From contig NZ_JAQTMS010000005.1 of NCBI RefSeq assembly GCF_028714215.1, forward strand, positions 1 to 64,000: DNA of 64,000 nucleotides, given 5' to 3'. How positions within the stretch are numbered: position 1 is the stretch's first letter; the number at the start of each line of letters is the position of its first letter. Of this stretch, positions 43,124 through 53,002 are shown in pieces. The stretch is from Rhodoferax sp. Its GTDB lineage: Bacteria; Pseudomonadota; Gammaproteobacteria; Burkholderiales; Burkholderiaceae_C. Both the position numbers and the translations under genes were made by a program. The notes under the pieces are model-generated. The model searched no databases. It was not told where the DNA came from and saw nothing but the letters and a program-made list of their open reading frames with translations.

Positions 43124-44113
43124 TTAGCGCAGCCAGCCGCGCCGGTAGCAATACCACATGGGCATGACGGCACTCAGGATCATGAGGGTCACCACATACG
43201 GGTAGGCCCACTGCCCCAGCACGGCGAATTCCGGGAACTGCAGGTTCATGCCGTAGATGCTGGCCACCAGCGTGGGCGGCAGCAGCGCCACGCTGGCGAC
43301 CGAGAAGATCTTGATGACCTTGTTCTGGCTGATGTTGATAAAGCCCACGGTGGCGTCCATCAGGAAGTTGATCTTGTCGAACAGGAAAGCGGTGTGCGAA
43401 TCGAGCGAATCGATATCGCGCAGAATCAGACGCGCCTCTTCGAACTGCTCGCTGCTGAGCATCTTGCTGCGCGTCAGGAAGCTTACCGCCCGGCGGGTGT
43501 CCATCATGTTGCGGCGAATGCGCCCGTTCATGTCTTCATGGCGGGCAATGGCACCCAGCACCTCGCCCGCCAGGGCATCGGTCATATTGCCGGAAAGCAC
43601 CTTGTTGCTGACTATTTCCACCGCATCGTAAATGCCTTCCAGGGTGTCAGCCGAGTATTCCGCGTCGGCGTCAAACAGCTTGAGCAGCACTTCCTTGGCA
43701 TCTTCAATCAGTCCGGGGGCGCGCCGGGCCCGCATGCGCAGCAGGCGAAACACAGGCACGTCTTCGTCATGAACGGAAAAAAGTACGCCCTTGCTTTTCA
43801 GTTCGGTATTGGCCAGATTCAGTATGAAGGCAACCCGCACGGTGCGCGGCTCGGCATCGTCGGCGATCAGGAAGTCGCTGCGGATGTGCAGCTCGCCGTT
43901 GTCTTCCTTGTAGAAACGCGCGGATTCCTCGATATCCTCGTCCATCGCATCTTCCGGGATCGACAGGTCGTAGCACTGTTTGATCCAGTGCTTTTCTTCA
44001 GGCGTCGGAGACTCCAGGTCAACCCAGATCGGCTGGAAGCCGGACAGCTCTTCCAGCGACTCGATTTCCTCCTGAAACAGCCGGCCATTGGCAAGCGTGA
44101 AGATATTCAGCAT
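43124..44113 (-). CDS. corA: CorA-family magnesium/cobalt transporter
   Basis: A 329-residue pentameric channel for Mg2+ (and Co2+/Ni2+). A large acidic cytoplasmic N-terminal domain (for example YKEDNGELHIRSDF and the Asp/Glu-rich DAMDEDIEES) is followed by two C-terminal helices. The signature YGMNLQFPE lies in the loop after the first helix and forms the selectivity entrance. The protein ends RRGWLR. The gene is monocistronic, converging on mtnA; its upstream side carries a MITE-like element 8 bases before the ATG, which may have displaced the original promoter. Confidence 0.93.
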   Translation of the reverse strand: MLNIFTLANGRLFQEEIESLEELSGFQPIWVDLESPTPEEKHWIKQCYDLSIPEDAMDEDIEESARFYKEDNGELHIRSDFLIADDAEPRTVRVAFILNLANTELKSKGVLFSVHDEDVPVFRLLRMRARRAPGLIEDAKEVLLKLFDADAEYSADTLEGIYDAVEIVSNKVLSGNMTDALAGEVLGAIARHEDMNGRIRRNMMDTRRAVSFLTRSKMLSSEQFEEARLILRDIDSLDSHTAFLFDKINFLMDATVGFINISQNKVIKIFSVASVALLPPTLVASIYGMNLQFPEFAVLGQWAYPYVVTLMILSAVMPMWYCYRRGWLR

Positions 44114-44121
44114 GGCAAATT

Positions 44122-44388
44122 AGGGCCTGTTCACCCTATTTTTACGAGTGCGAACGCGATGAAAAATGCGCCAATCAAGGCGCGTGACAACGGCAAGGCC
44201 GGGGCCTTGCCTAGGAACGCAACGCCGAGTGGCACTTTTTTCATCCCGTTCCCTGCGGGTTGTGGCCAAAAAAACCATGCGCGGCATTGCAAAGCCTTGC
44301 CGGGGCCAACCCCGGCTGCGTTTTGCGCTTTGCGCATGGCTTTTTTGACTCACAACGCATCTCGTAAAAATAGGGTGAACAGGCCCTG
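44122..44388. mobile_element. MITE-like element with 27-bp perfect terminal inverted repeats
   Basis: The left end AGGGCCTGTTCACCCTATTT continues TTTACGAG (44122-44148) and is the exact reverse complement of 44361-44387. The 212 bases between are partly self-complementary and contain several GC-rich hairpins, such as the GGCCGGGGCC area near 44195 and a matching GGCCCCGG on the other side. No transposase is encoded; a 68-residue frame on the - strand is a by-product. No clear target-site duplication is seen (flanks AAATT and GATCG). Confidence 0.75.
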
Positions 44389-44732
44389 ATCGGGGTCGGA
44401 TTCCAATTATCAAATTGAAATAATGAGGCGCACAGCAGCTTTAAATAACTGAAAGCAGCCCCCAATTGGCCTGGTAAGCGCGTGACTGGAGCGGTTCACA
44501 AGGAGGTTTCTCCAGTCGGCGGCAAAGTCAAATTATCGCACTGCCGCAGCGTTGTAGGACGTCTCAAAATGTAACCCCGATCATTCTGTAGGGCTTCAGT
44601 GAAAAGGAATTGCTTTTCCCCTCCATCAAGGGCATAGTGAACTCGTCGACAGTAGTTTTTTCAGTTTTATTTGTGTGCTGTCTGTAGCTTGCAGACAGCT
44701 TTTTCAACCCCGAGAGCAACAGGAGGCTATTT
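44389..44732. promoter_or_regulatory. Long hpf leader with no gene
   Basis: This 344-base stretch between the MITE and hpf encodes nothing recognisable. It is more AT-rich than its surroundings, with runs such as TTTTTTCAGTTTTATTTG near 44657, and holds a terminator-shaped hairpin near its end. It probably carries the hpf promoter, but no convincing -35/-10 pair can be chosen. Confidence 0.4.
44677..44704 (+). terminator. Intrinsic terminator-like hairpin in the hpf leader
   Basis: GCTGTCTG (44677-44684) pairs with CAGACAGC (44692-44699) around a TAGCTTG loop and is followed by five T. It ends 28 bases before the hpf ATG and would stop transcripts before hpf, either as the terminator of a lost upstream gene or as an attenuator. 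Confidence 0.6.
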
Positions 44733-45062
44733 ATGAACTTGACGATCAGCGGTCATCACCTCGAGGTCACCCCGTCCTTGCGCAGTTACGTTACCGGCAA
44801 GCTGGATCGGATCGTTCGGCATTTTGACCAGGTGGTCGACGTCAAAGTGCTGCTGACTGTGGAAAAGCAGAAGGAAAAGGAGGGACGACAGCGAGCCGAG
44901 TGCAATATCCATGTCAAAGGCACCGACATGTTTGCCGAGAGTTCACACGCTGATTTGTATGCTGCCGTGGACGAGCTGGTGGACAAACTCGACCGGCAGG
45001 TGGTGCGGCATAAAGACCGCTTGCAGGAGCATCATCACGATACCCCCAAGCGGCTGATGTAA
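44733..45062 (+). CDS. hpf: Ribosome hibernation-promoting factor (short HPF/YhbH)
   Basis: A 109-residue factor that binds the 30S decoding region and helps form inactive 100S ribosomes in stationary phase. The beta-alpha-beta-beta-beta-alpha core begins [20 protein letters not shown] and contains [30 protein letters not shown]. The length corresponds to the short HPF without the dimerisation domain. Strong ribosome site CAGGAGG. In most proteobacteria rpoN precedes hpf; here the upstream region holds a MITE and a terminator-like hairpin instead. A strong terminator separates it from ptsN. Confidence 0.94.
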   Translation: MNLTISGHHLEVTPSLRSYVTGKLDRIVRHFDQVVDVKVLLTVEKQKEKEGRQRAECNIHVKGTDMFAESSHADLYAAVDELVDKLDRQVVRHKDRLQEHHHDTPKRLM

Positions 45063-45090
45063 AGCCGCAAGCCTGGACCGGGTCCAGCGG

Positions 45091-45115
45091 GCCGCCCGAT
45101 CGGGCGGCTTTTTTT
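45091..45115 (+). terminator. Intrinsic terminator after hpf
   Basis: GCCGCCCGATCGGGCGGC is a perfect 18-base palindrome followed by seven T. It ends the hpf transcript 40 bases before ptsN. Confidence 0.9.
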
Positions 45116-45154
45116 GCGCCCAAAGCGCTTGAGTGCATAATCTGGCACCAAATT

Positions 45155-45622
45155 ATGAATCGACTTGCGTCCATCCTTTCCCCTGAACAAGTGCTTGTGC
45201 AGGTTGATGCCAGCAGCAAAAAAAGAGCTTTTGAAGAGGCGGGTCTGCTGTTCGAAAGACTGCATGGCCTGAGCCGCGCGCTGGTTACCGACAGCCTGTT
45301 TTCCAGAGAGCGTCTGGGCTCCACCGGCCTGGGCCATGGCGTTGCGATACCGCATGGGCGCATCAAGGGGCTGAAGGCGCCGATGGCGGCGGTATTTCAA
45401 CTGGCCAATGCCATTGGCTTCGATGCACCGGATGAGCAGGCGGTCGGTTTGCTGATTTTCTTGCTGGTGCCCGAGGCGGCGACGCAAAAGCATCTGGAGA
45501 TCCTGTCGGAGATCGCCGAATTGCTCAGTGATGCCAGTTTGCGGGAAAAACTTGTCAGCAGTGCCAGCGCGGCCGAGTTGCATGGTCTCATCGCCAATTG
45601 GAAGTCGGCACTGGCGGCTTGA
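45155..45622 (+). CDS. ptsN: Nitrogen-regulatory phosphotransferase EIIA-Ntr
   Basis: A 155-residue EIIA protein of the PTS-Ntr chain that regulates K+ transport, nitrogen and envelope functions according to its phosphorylation. The phosphorylated histidine is in HGVAIPHGRI (about residue 68). No ribosome site precedes the ATG. TTGCGC (45114) and CATAAT (45136-45141) with a 16-base spacer would put the transcript start only about 7 bases before the ATG, so the mRNA may be nearly leaderless. hprK follows after 36 bases, the usual betaproteobacterial order. Confidence 0.94.
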   Translation: MNRLASILSPEQVLVQVDASSKKRAFEEAGLLFERLHGLSRALVTDSLFSRERLGSTGLGHGVAIPHGRIKGLKAPMAAVFQLANAIGFDAPDEQAVGLLIFLLVPEAATQKHLEILSEIAELLSDASLREKLVSSASAAELHGLIANWKSALAA

Positions 45623-45658
45623 CCGCTACCGGGTCCGCTGTTCCAGTCCACCGCCTTC

Positions 45659-46609
45659 ATGAAACCCAATGTCGTCAGCGCCAATGTGCTGTTTGAGGAG
45701 TTTCGGGGCACCCTGAAGTGGGAATGGGTGGCCGGGCTGGGCGCCTCCGAGCGCCGTTTTGACGAGGGCGCGGTGCTGGCCGCGCGCTCCGGCGCCGATC
45801 TGGTTGGGCATCTCAACTATATTCACCCGTATCGGGTACAGATTCTGGGCGAGCGCGAGATTGCCTACCTCACCAACGCCACGCCCGAGGACTGTGCGCG
45901 CCGGATTTCCCGTATCGTGACGCTGGAGCCGCCGGTACTGGTGCTGGCGGATGGGCAGGTGGCACCGGAGGCGCTGTTGTCCATGTGCGAAGGAGCGCAG
46001 ATTCCGATGTTCGCGGCGCAAGGCTCCGCGGCGTTTGTGATCGATGTGCTGCGCGCCTACCTGTCCAAGTATTTTGCCGACCGTTGCTCCATGCATGGCG
46101 TGTTCATGGACATTCTGGGCCTGGGCGTGCTGATTACCGGGGAATCGGGTCTGGGCAAAAGCGAACTGGGACTGGAGTTGATCTCGCGCGGCAACGGCCT
46201 GGTGGCCGATGACGCGGTGGATTTGTATCGCATCAATCAGGACACGATCGAGGGGCGCTGCCCTGAACTGCTGATCAACCTGCTGGAAGTCCGGGGTATC
46301 GGCCTGCTCGACATCCGCTGCATCTTTGGCGAAACTGCGGTGCGGCGCAAGATGAGGCTCAAGCTCATCGTTCATCTGGTGCGCCGCGAAACGCTGGAGC
46401 GCGAGTATGAGCGCCTCCCCTATGAACCCCTGACGCAGGACGTGCTGGGTGTGCCGGTGCGCAAAGTGGTGATTCAGGTGGTGGCGGGTCGCAACATCGC
46501 CGTGCTGGTGGAGGCCGCCGTGCGCAATACCATTCTGCAATTGCGCGGCATCGACACCTACCAGGAGTTTGTCGAGCGCCACCGAAAAGCCATGGACCCG
46601 GCCGAGTAA
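45659..46609 (+). CDS. hprK: HPr kinase/phosphorylase
   Basis: A 316-residue bifunctional enzyme that phosphorylates or dephosphorylates a serine of HPr-like proteins. The N-terminal domain is followed by the P-loop GESGLGKSE (about 160-168), preceded by [16 protein letters not shown], and by the family signature [15 protein letters not shown]. The C-terminal [19 protein letters not shown] block is complete. In betaproteobacteria lacking full sugar PTS it works with PtsN and an HPr/Npr. Converges on fur, with 46 bases between the stops. Confidence 0.94.
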   Translation: MKPNVVSANVLFEEFRGTLKWEWVAGLGASERRFDEGAVLAARSGADLVGHLNYIHPYRVQILGEREIAYLTNATPEDCARRISRIVTLEPPVLVLADGQVAPEALLSMCEGAQIPMFAAQGSAAFVIDVLRAYLSKYFADRCSMHGVFMDILGLGVLITGESGLGKSELGLELISRGNGLVADDAVDLYRINQDTIEGRCPELLINLLEVRGIGLLDIRCIFGETAVRRKMRLKLIVHLVRRETLEREYERLPYEPLTQDVLGVPVRKVVIQVVAGRNIAVLVEAAVRNTILQLRGIDTYQEFVERHRKAMDPAE

Positions 46610-46655
46610 GTTTTCAAGCCGGCAATCCGGGGCGCTTGGGGCCTGCTTTCTTTTC

Positions 46656-47099
46656 TCACTCGTGCCGTGGGCCGGCCGATCGATTCGGGCATTGGTCCCG
46701 GGTGCAGTGGGCGTACAGGCTCAACGCGTGGTCGGCAATGGTAAAACCCTTGGTCTTGGCGACGGCCTGCTGACGCTTCTCGATTTCGGCATCGTAGAAC
46801 TCCTCCACCTTGCCGCAATCCAGACACAGCAGATGGTCGTGGTGTTGTCCCTGGTTGAGCTCGTAGACGGCCTTGCCGCTTTCAAAATGGCTGCGACTCA
46901 GAATGTCGGCATGCTCGAACTGCGCCAGCACACGGTAGACCGTTGCCAAGCCGATGTCGGAGCGGTTTTCCAGCAAGACCCGGAACACATCCTCCGCCGT
47001 CATGTGGCGGCGCCGGCTCTGCTGAAAAATTTCCAGTATCTTCAGCCGCGGCACGGTGGCTTTGAGACCAGTGCTTTTGAGTTCATCGGTATTGGTCAT
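46656..47099 (-). CDS. fur: Ferric uptake regulator
   Basis: A 147-residue Fe2+-dependent repressor. The winged-helix part includes [15 protein letters not shown] and [15 protein letters not shown] (recognition helix). Metal ligands: [22 protein letters not shown] (His cluster), [10 protein letters not shown] (structural Zn CxxC) and a second cysteine pair CTRDQC at the C-terminus. The ATG at 47099 is preceded by GAGAGAC. Divergent from bamE, sharing a 91-base intergenic region, the conserved betaproteobacterial arrangement. No obvious GATAATGATAATC-type Fur box was seen there. Confidence 0.95.
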   Translation of the reverse strand: MTNTDELKSTGLKATVPRLKILEIFQQSRRRHMTAEDVFRVLLENRSDIGLATVYRVLAQFEHADILSRSHFESGKAVYELNQGQHHDHLLCLDCGKVEEFYDAEIEKRQQAVAKTKGFTIADHALSLYAHCTRDQCPNRSAGPRHE

Positions 47100-47190
47100 G
47101 GGGGTCTCTCTCGCATGGCAGCGGACAGCCCGGCGTTCGAGTACAGCCGGTACAATGGCCCGATCATATCGCCACACCCCAACTCATCTC

Positions 47191-47736
47191 ATGTCTGATC
47201 TTCAACGTCGTAGTGCCCGGCTGATCCTGCTGGCGGCCGTCAGTGCAAGCTTGCTGGCCTGTGGCAGCCTGGACGGCGCCAGCAACCGTATCGTCAGCTT
47301 GGTGACGCCCTACAAAATAGACATCGTGCAAGGCAATTTTGTTTCCAAGGAACAAGCGGCCGCGGTCAAGCCGGGCATGAGCCGCGCGCAGGTGCGCGAC
47401 ATCATGGGAACGCCGTTGCTGGCCAGTCTTTTCCACGCCGATCGCTGGGACTATGTTTTTACCTTCAAGCGCCAGGGCCTGGAGCCGCAGTCGCGCAAGG
47501 TCGCGGTGTTCTTCAAGGGTGACGTGCTGGATCGCATGGAAGCCGATGCGCTGCCCAGCGAGGCCGATTTTGTGGCCTCGCTCGATTCCGGGCGCAACAA
47601 GTCCGCCGTGGTGCCGGTGCTTGAGATGACCGAAGAGGGCCTGAAGCAGTTGCCGGCCCCGGCCAAAAAAGCCGAGGCCAAGCCACTGCCGCCATTGCCC
47701 GCGAGTTACCCGCCGCTGGAGCCCACCAGCCCTTGA
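47191..47736 (+). CDS. bamE: Outer-membrane assembly lipoprotein BamE
   Basis: A 181-residue lipoprotein of the BAM complex that inserts beta-barrel proteins into the outer membrane. Lipobox L-L-A-C ends at Cys24. The SmpA/OmlA fold includes NFVSKEQAAAVKPGMSRAQVRDIMGTPLLASLFHADRWDYVF, the most conserved BamE block. A Pro/Lys/Ala-rich tail of about 35 residues extends beyond the E. coli length. A TACAAT -10-like box lies about 40 bases upstream of the ATG. dapB follows after 27 bases. Confidence 0.93.
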   Translation: MSDLQRRSARLILLAAVSASLLACGSLDGASNRIVSLVTPYKIDIVQGNFVSKEQAAAVKPGMSRAQVRDIMGTPLLASLFHADRWDYVFTFKRQGLEPQSRKVAVFFKGDVLDRMEADALPSEADFVASLDSGRNKSAVVPVLEMTEEGLKQLPAPAKKAEAKPLPPLPASYPPLEPTSP

Positions 47737-47763
47737 CCGGCTGCACCAGGAATGACTGACAAC

Positions 47764-48567
47764 ATGACCCATCGCATCGCCATCGCGGGTGCCTTCGGCC
47801 GCATGGGGCAGATGTTGATCGAGGCCGTCAGGGCCAGTGCCGACTGCCGCCTGGTCGGTGCTCTGGACTTGGCCGGCAGTCCCGCCATCGGGACCGACGC
47901 CGCCGCGTTTCTCGGCCAGAGCAGTGGCGTGTCGATCACGGCCGATGTGGCCCAGGGGCTGCAAAACGCCGATACCTTGATCGATTTCACCCGGCCCGAG
48001 GGGACGCTGGCCCATTTGCGGGTTTGTCGGGAACGGGGTGTCAACCTGGTGATCGGCACGACCGGGTTCAGCGCCGCTCAAAAGGCCGAAATCGCCGCTG
48101 CCGCGCGGGACATCGCGATCATGATGGCCCCCAACATGAGCGTCGGCGTCAACGTCACCCTGAAGCTGCTGGAGCTGGCGGCCAAGTCGCTGAGCACCGG
48201 CTATGACATTGAAATCATCGAGGCCCATCACCGCCACAAGGTCGACGCGCCCTCGGGCACTGCGCTCAAGATGGGCGAGGTGATTGCGGACGCGCTGGGG
48301 CGCGACCTGAAGGATTGCGCGGTCTACGCGCGCGAGGGCGTGACCGGTGAGCGCGATCCTTCCTCCATCGGTTTTTCCAGCATTCGGGGTGGCGATATTG
48401 TGGGCGACCACACCGTGTTGTTTGCCGGCATCGGCGAGCGCATTGAAATCAGCCACAAATCAAGCAGCCGTGTCAGCTATGCGCAGGGCAGCCTGCGCGC
48501 CGCGCGTTTTCTTGGCGGCAAGAAAACCGGCTTGTTCGACATGTTCGATGTGCTCCAACTGAAATGA
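47764..48567 (+). CDS. dapB: 4-hydroxy-tetrahydrodipicolinate reductase
   Basis: A 267-residue enzyme of the lysine/diaminopimelate pathway that reduces 4-hydroxy-tetrahydrodipicolinate with NAD(P)H. Nucleotide-binding [16 protein letters not shown] opens the protein; the catalytic signature [23 protein letters not shown] is intact. The ATG at 47764 (MTHRIAIAG) matches the family start; an ATG four codons earlier at 47752 sits too close to the AGGA site. The stop overlaps the exbB start by 4 bases (ATGA). Confidence 0.95.
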   Translation: MTHRIAIAGAFGRMGQMLIEAVRASADCRLVGALDLAGSPAIGTDAAAFLGQSSGVSITADVAQGLQNADTLIDFTRPEGTLAHLRVCRERGVNLVIGTTGFSAAQKAEIAAAARDIAIMMAPNMSVGVNVTLKLLELAAKSLSTGYDIEIIEAHHRHKVDAPSGTALKMGEVIADALGRDLKDCAVYAREGVTGERDPSSIGFSSIRGGDIVGDHTVLFAGIGERIEISHKSSSRVSYAQGSLRAARFLGGKKTGLFDMFDVLQLK

Positions 48568-49217
48568 ACGTTGTGCAGTTGTTTCTGCAAGGCGACGCGG
48601 TGACGCAAGCTGTGGCGCTGCTGCTGCTGGCCATGTCGGTTGGTAGCTGGGTCGTCATCCTGTGGAAAACGTGGCTGCTGCGCCGCGCCGGCAGCGATGT
48701 GACGCGTTGCGTGGCGGCTTTCTGGCAGTCGGTCTCGGTGGCCCAGGCACTGAACAAATTGCAGGCGTTCGACCGCGAGGCGATGGTTGTGCCTATCGTT
48801 CTGGCGGCAAAAATTGAAGCCGATGGCACACTGGCCGCCGCCGGCGACAGGTCGCAGCAACTGACCCGTGTATTGCGCGATGCCCTGCACGCGGCCCTGG
48901 CCAAACTCCAGTACGGTCAGGTCCTGCTGGCGACGGTCGGCGCGACGGCTCCTTTTGTTGGCTTGCTGGGCACCGTATGGGGCATTTACCACGCGCTCAT
49001 CGGTATTGCCAATGCCGGGCAGGTCACCATCGACAAAATCTCCGGTCCGGTCGGCGAGTCGCTGATCATGACGGCGGCCGGCCTGGCGGTGGCCATTCCA
49101 GCGGTGCTGGCCTACAACGTGCTGGGCCGCTCCAGCGGGCGGATCGAGGCTGAGCTGGAAGGGTTTGCCCGCGATCTGCGCGAGTTGGCCGCCAGCCGGT
49201 CCGACTGGCCGGCCTGA
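48564..49217 (+). CDS. exbB: MotA/TolQ/ExbB proton channel family protein
   Basis: A 217-residue inner-membrane protein with three membrane helices; the last two carry [25 protein letters not shown] and [25 protein letters not shown], the conserved channel helices. With ExbD it uses the proton gradient to energise TonB-dependent uptake (or Tol functions). No tonB gene is adjacent. It is translationally coupled to dapB, an operon order often seen in Comamonadaceae. Confidence 0.91.
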   Translation: MNVVQLFLQGDAVTQAVALLLLAMSVGSWVVILWKTWLLRRAGSDVTRCVAAFWQSVSVAQALNKLQAFDREAMVVPIVLAAKIEADGTLAAAGDRSQQLTRVLRDALHAALAKLQYGQVLLATVGATAPFVGLLGTVWGIYHALIGIANAGQVTIDKISGPVGESLIMTAAGLAVAIPAVLAYNVLGRSSGRIEAELEGFARDLRELAASRSDWPA

Positions 49218-49238
49218 GTCGGAGCCGAGGCAAGCGAT

Positions 49239-49670
49239 ATGTCTTTCGGCCGTCTTGAACGCAGCCAGCGCGCCGCGCCCATGAGCGAGATCAACATGAC
49301 GCCGCTGGTCGATGTGATGCTGGTGCTGGTGGTGATTTTCATTATCACGGCACCGCTGCTGGCGAGTTCCATCAAGCTCGATCTGCCCCAATCGGAAGCC
49401 GCCAAGCCAGGGGACGCAGCGAACTTCGTCACACTGGTGGTGGACAAGTCGGGCCAGGCTTTCCTCAACGACCAGCCGCTGGAGCTGGCACAACTGGGGC
49501 AAAAACTGGCGCAAACGGCGAAGTCCAATCCGCAGACCGAAGTCCAGCTGCGTGCCGACGCGGCGGTGCCTTACGGCCGCATCGTGCAAGTCCTGGGGAC
49601 GGCACAAAAAGCCGGTTTGAGCCGGATTGGTTTTGTGGCCGAGCCCGCCATCAAGCCGGAACTTCACTGA
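49239..49670 (+). CDS. exbD: ExbD/TolR biopolymer transport protein
   Basis: A 143-residue protein with one N-terminal membrane helix (about 20-42) and a periplasmic domain. The helix contains the essential aspartate in MSEINMTPLVDVMLVLVVIF (Asp27). The periplasmic part includes VQLRADAAVPYGRIVQVLGTAQKAGLSRIGFV. It partners ExbB, 21 bases upstream. Only 50 bases separate it from leuS. Confidence 0.92.
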   Translation: MSFGRLERSQRAAPMSEINMTPLVDVMLVLVVIFIITAPLLASSIKLDLPQSEAAKPGDAANFVTLVVDKSGQAFLNDQPLELAQLGQKLAQTAKSNPQTEVQLRADAAVPYGRIVQVLGTAQKAGLSRIGFVAEPAIKPELH

Positions 49671-49720
49671 ACCTAAAATCGGGTGATGACGATCTTTTGA
49701 TCGCCTGAGAGCGAATACCA

Positions 49721-52399
49721 ATGCAAGAAAAATACAACCATCTGGATGTCGAAAAAGCCGCGCACGGCCACTGGAGCGCGGTGGATGCCTACCGCGTCAC
49801 CGAGGACACTTCCAAGAAGAAGTACTACGCCTGTTCCATGCTGCCTTACCCCAGCGGCAAGCTGCACATGGGCCATGTGCGCAACTACACCATCAACGAC
49901 ATGCTGACGCGCTACCTGCGCATGAACGGCTACAACGTGCTGATGCCCATGGGTTGGGACGCTTTCGGCCTGCCGGCCGAAAACGCGGCGCTGAAAAATG
50001 GCGTGCCGCCGGCCAAGTGGACCTACGAGAACATCGCCTATATGCGCCAGCAGATGCAGGCCATGGGCCTGGCCATCGACTGGAGCCGTGAAGTCGCCAC
50101 CTGCGATCCCAGTTATTACAAATGGAACCAGTGGCTGTTTTTGAAGATGCTGGAGAAGGGCATCGCCTACCGCAAGACTCAGGTCGTCAACTGGGACCCG
50201 GTGGACCAGACCGTGCTGGCCAACGAGCAGGTGATCGACGGCAAGGGCTGGCGCACCGGCGCCGTGGTGGAAAAACGCGAGATTCCGGGCTACTACCTGA
50301 AGATCACGGACTACGCCGAAGAGTTGCTGGCGCAGGTGCAGACCGGTTTGCCGGGCTGGCCCGAGCGCGTCAAGCTGATGCAGGAAAACTGGATTGGCAA
50401 GAGCGAGGGCGTGCGTTTTGCCTTTCCGCACGACATCCGGGATGGCAGCGGCAACCTGCTGGACGATGGCCGCATGTACGTCTTTACCACCCGCGCCGAC
50501 ACCATCATGGGCGTCACTTTCTGCGCCGTGGCGCCCGAGCACACGCTGGCCAGCCACGCCGCCCGCAACAACCCGAAGCTGGCGGCTTTCATCGAGGAGT
50601 GCAAGAAAGGCGGCACCACCGAGGCCGAACTGGCGCTGCGGGAGAAAGAGGGCATGCCGACCGGCTTGTTCGTCAACCATCCGCTGAGCGGGCACAAGAT
50701 CGAAGTCTGGGTCGGCAACTATGTGCTGATGAGTTATGGCGACGGCGCCGTCATGGGGGTGCCGGCGCACGACGAGCGCGATTTCGCTTTTGCCAAGAAG
50801 TACGGCATCGACATCGTCGAGGTGATCCTGGTGGATGGCCTGGAATACGACTACGACCAGTGGCAGGACTGGTATGGCGACAAACAACGCGGCGTCACCA
50901 TCAATTCCGACAGCTTCAGCGGCCTGGCCCACAAGGATGCTGTCAACGCTGTCTGCCACGCCTTGCAGCAGAAGGGCCTGGGCGAGAAAAAAACCACCTG
51001 GCGGCTGCGCGACTGGGGTGTCAGCCGGCAGCGCTACTGGGGTACGCCGATCCCCATCATTCACTGTCCGCAGCACGGCGCGGTGCCGGTTCCGGAGCAG
51101 GATTTGCCGGTGGTGTTGCCGCAGGACTGCGTGCCCGACGGCTCCGGCAACCCGCTGCTCAAGCACGTTGGTTTCCATGCCGGTGTGGTGTGTCCGATCT
51201 GCGGCGTTGCCGCGCGGCGCGAGACCGACACCATGGACACTTTCGTCGACAGCTCCTGGTATTACATGCGCTACTGCGACCCGAGGAACGACCAGGCCAT
51301 GGTGGCCGACGGTGCCGACTACTGGATGCCGATGGACCAGTACATCGGCGGCATAGAACACGCCATCCTGCACCTGCTGTACGCGCGCTTCTGGACCAAG
51401 GTGATGCGTGACCTCGGTCTGGTCAAGGTGGATGAGCCCTTTACCAAACTGCTGACCCAGGGCATGGTGCTGAATCACATCTACTCGCGCAAGATGGAGA
51501 AGGGCGGCATCGAGTACTTCTGGCCGCACGAGGTGGAAGACGTTCAGGACGCGGCGGGCAAGGTGATTGGGGCCAAGCTGAAGGAGGCCAAAGGAGACCT
51601 GCCGGCCGGTACCCTCATCAGCTACGAGGGGCTGGGGACCATGAGCAAGTCCAAGAACAATGGCGTCGACCCGCAGGACCTGATCGAAAAATACGGTGCC
51701 GACACGGCGCGCCTGTACACCATGTTCACGGCGCCGCCGGAGGCCACGCTGGAGTGGAACGACGCTGCGGTGGAAGGTTCGCACCGCTTTTTGCGCCGTC
51801 TCTGGAACTTCTGTGTCAAGCTCGATGCCGGCCAGAAGGCAGCGGCAAGCGAAGATTTGACAGCGCATGAAAGCAGCCAGAACATCCATTTCGGCAAGAG
51901 TGCGAAAGCGCTGCGGCGCGAAATCCACACGGTTTTCAAGCAGATCGACTACGACTACCAGCGCATGCAATTCAACACGGTGGTGTCGGGCGCGATGAAG
52001 ATGCTCAATGCCCTGGAAGACTTCCAGGACGATGGCGCGAGCGGCAACCGGTGGGCGCTGCGGGAAGGCATGGGCATGTTGCTGCGCTCCATTTATCCGG
52101 CGACACCGCATCTCACGCACGCGCTGTGGACCGAGTTGGGCTACGCCGCGCAGTTCGGTGATTTGCTGGATGCGCCCTGGCCCAAGGCGGACGAAGCAGC
52201 CTTGCTGCAAGACGAAATTGAACTGGTGTTGCAGATCAACGGCAAACTCAGGGGCGCCATTGTGGTGCCGGCCGGCGCTTCCAAGCAGGAGATAGAACGG
52301 ACCGCGATCGAGAGCGAGGTTTTTCAGAAACTGGCCGGCGCTTCCGCCATCCGCAAGATCGTCATCGTGCCGGGCCGCCTGGTCAACGTGGTGGTTTGA
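49721..52399 (+). CDS. leuS: Leucyl-tRNA synthetase
   Basis: An 892-residue class Ia synthetase that charges tRNA-Leu. The HIGH-type motif is HMGH at 49-52 ([14 protein letters not shown]); the KMSKS loop reads TMSKS at 640-644, with threonine in place of the first lysine. The editing domain (CP1) lies between, with [19 protein letters not shown] and [19 protein letters not shown] residues. The C-terminal anticodon-binding domain ends [11 protein letters not shown]. It heads the conserved leuS-lptE-holA cluster. Confidence 0.97.
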   Translation: MQEKYNHLDVEKAAHGHWSAVDAYRVTEDTSKKKYYACSMLPYPSGKLHMGHVRNYTINDMLTRYLRMNGYNVLMPMGWDAFGLPAENAALKNGVPPAKWTYENIAYMRQQMQAMGLAIDWSREVATCDPSYYKWNQWLFLKMLEKGIAYRKTQVVNWDPVDQTVLANEQVIDGKGWRTGAVVEKREIPGYYLKITDYAEELLAQVQTGLPGWPERVKLMQENWIGKSEGVRFAFPHDIRDGSGNLLDDGRMYVFTTRADTIMGVTFCAVAPEHTLASHAARNNPKLAAFIEECKKGGTTEAELALREKEGMPTGLFVNHPLSGHKIEVWVGNYVLMSYGDGAVMGVPAHDERDFAFAKKYGIDIVEVILVDGLEYDYDQWQDWYGDKQRGVTINSDSFSGLAHKDAVNAVCHALQQKGLGEKKTTWRLRDWGVSRQRYWGTPIPIIHCPQHGAVPVPEQDLPVVLPQDCVPDGSGNPLLKHVGFHAGVVCPICGVAARRETDTMDTFVDSSWYYMRYCDPRNDQAMVADGADYWMPMDQYIGGIEHAILHLLYARFWTKVMRDLGLVKVDEPFTKLLTQGMVLNHIYSRKMEKGGIEYFWPHEVEDVQDAAGKVIGAKLKEAKGDLPAGTLISYEGLGTMSKSKNNGVDPQDLIEKYGADTARLYTMFTAPPEATLEWNDAAVEGSHRFLRRLWNFCVKLDAGQKAAASEDLTAHESSQNIHFGKSAKALRREIHTVFKQIDYDYQRMQFNTVVSGAMKMLNALEDFQDDGASGNRWALREGMGMLLRSIYPATPHLTHALWTELGYAAQFGDLLDAPWPKADEAALLQDEIELVLQINGKLRGAIVVPAGASKQEIERTAIESEVFQKLAGASAIRKIVIVPGRLVNVVV

Positions 52400-52410
52400 A
52401 GCCAACAGCC

Positions 52411-52926
52411 ATGCAACGTCGCTCGGCCCTCGCACTGCTGCGTCAGTTCGGCCTCGCCGGCATCGGCAGCCTGGCGCTGGCGGGCTGTGGCTTCAAGCTG
52501 CGTGCCAGTCAGAATTTTTCTTTTTCGACCCTGGCTGTGCTGCCCAATCCGGGTGGGCCGCTGGCCCTTGAGCTGCGCCGTTCGGTGGCTGGCGCGGTGC
52601 GTGTGCTGGCGCCCGGGGAGGCCCTGACACAGGCACAGCTGGTGATCGACATCCTGCAGGAGCAGCGCGAGAAAGTCGTGGTGGCGGTCAACAGCTCGGG
52701 CCAGGTGCGCGAATTCCAGTTGCGCATCCGCCTCAAGTTCAAAATCCGCACGCCGCTGGGCCATGAACTGGTACCGGACACCGACATGCTGCAACAGCGT
52801 GACATCAGCTTCAACGAATCAGCGGCGCTGGCCAAGGAAGCCGAGGAGGGTCTGCTGTACCGTGACATGCAAACCGACCTGGTGCAGCAACTCCTGCGCC
52901 GCCTGGCCACGGTGCGGCTGGATTGA
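52411..52926 (+). CDS. lptE: LPS-assembly lipoprotein LptE
   Basis: A 171-residue outer-membrane lipoprotein that forms the LPS-inserting plug with LptD. A twin-arginine-like but ordinary Sec II signal ends at lipobox L-A-G-C (Cys26), followed by GFKLR, the hallmark of LptE. The remainder is alpha/beta with VVVAVNSSGQVREFQLRIRLKFKI. The ATG at 52411 is preferred to a TTG at 52396 inside the leuS end. An inverted-repeat element sits between this gene and holA. Confidence 0.9.
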   Translation: MQRRSALALLRQFGLAGIGSLALAGCGFKLRASQNFSFSTLAVLPNPGGPLALELRRSVAGAVRVLAPGEALTQAQLVIDILQEQREKVVVAVNSSGQVREFQLRIRLKFKIRTPLGHELVPDTDMLQQRDISFNESAALAKEAEEGLLYRDMQTDLVQQLLRRLATVRLD

Positions 52927-53002
52927 GGATTGTGCTGATTCTTCCTCGGCCTTTGGGGTTGGATATGCTTCCCGCGAATTTTTCCTTTTGAATGTTGTAT
53001 TT

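Noticed and set aside
44131..44337. A 68-residue frame on the - strand with a hydrophobic C-terminus
   Set aside because: It lies wholly inside the inverted-repeat element, its length is set by the element ends, and it has no ribosome site.
47100..47190. Fur box in the fur-bamE intergenic region
   Set aside because: No 19-bp GATAATGATAATCATTATC-like sequence with a reasonable match was found.
49721..52399. Loss of the KMSKS signature in leuS
   Set aside because: Only the first lysine is changed (TMSKS); the rest of the loop and all other motifs are intact, so the enzyme is taken as functional.
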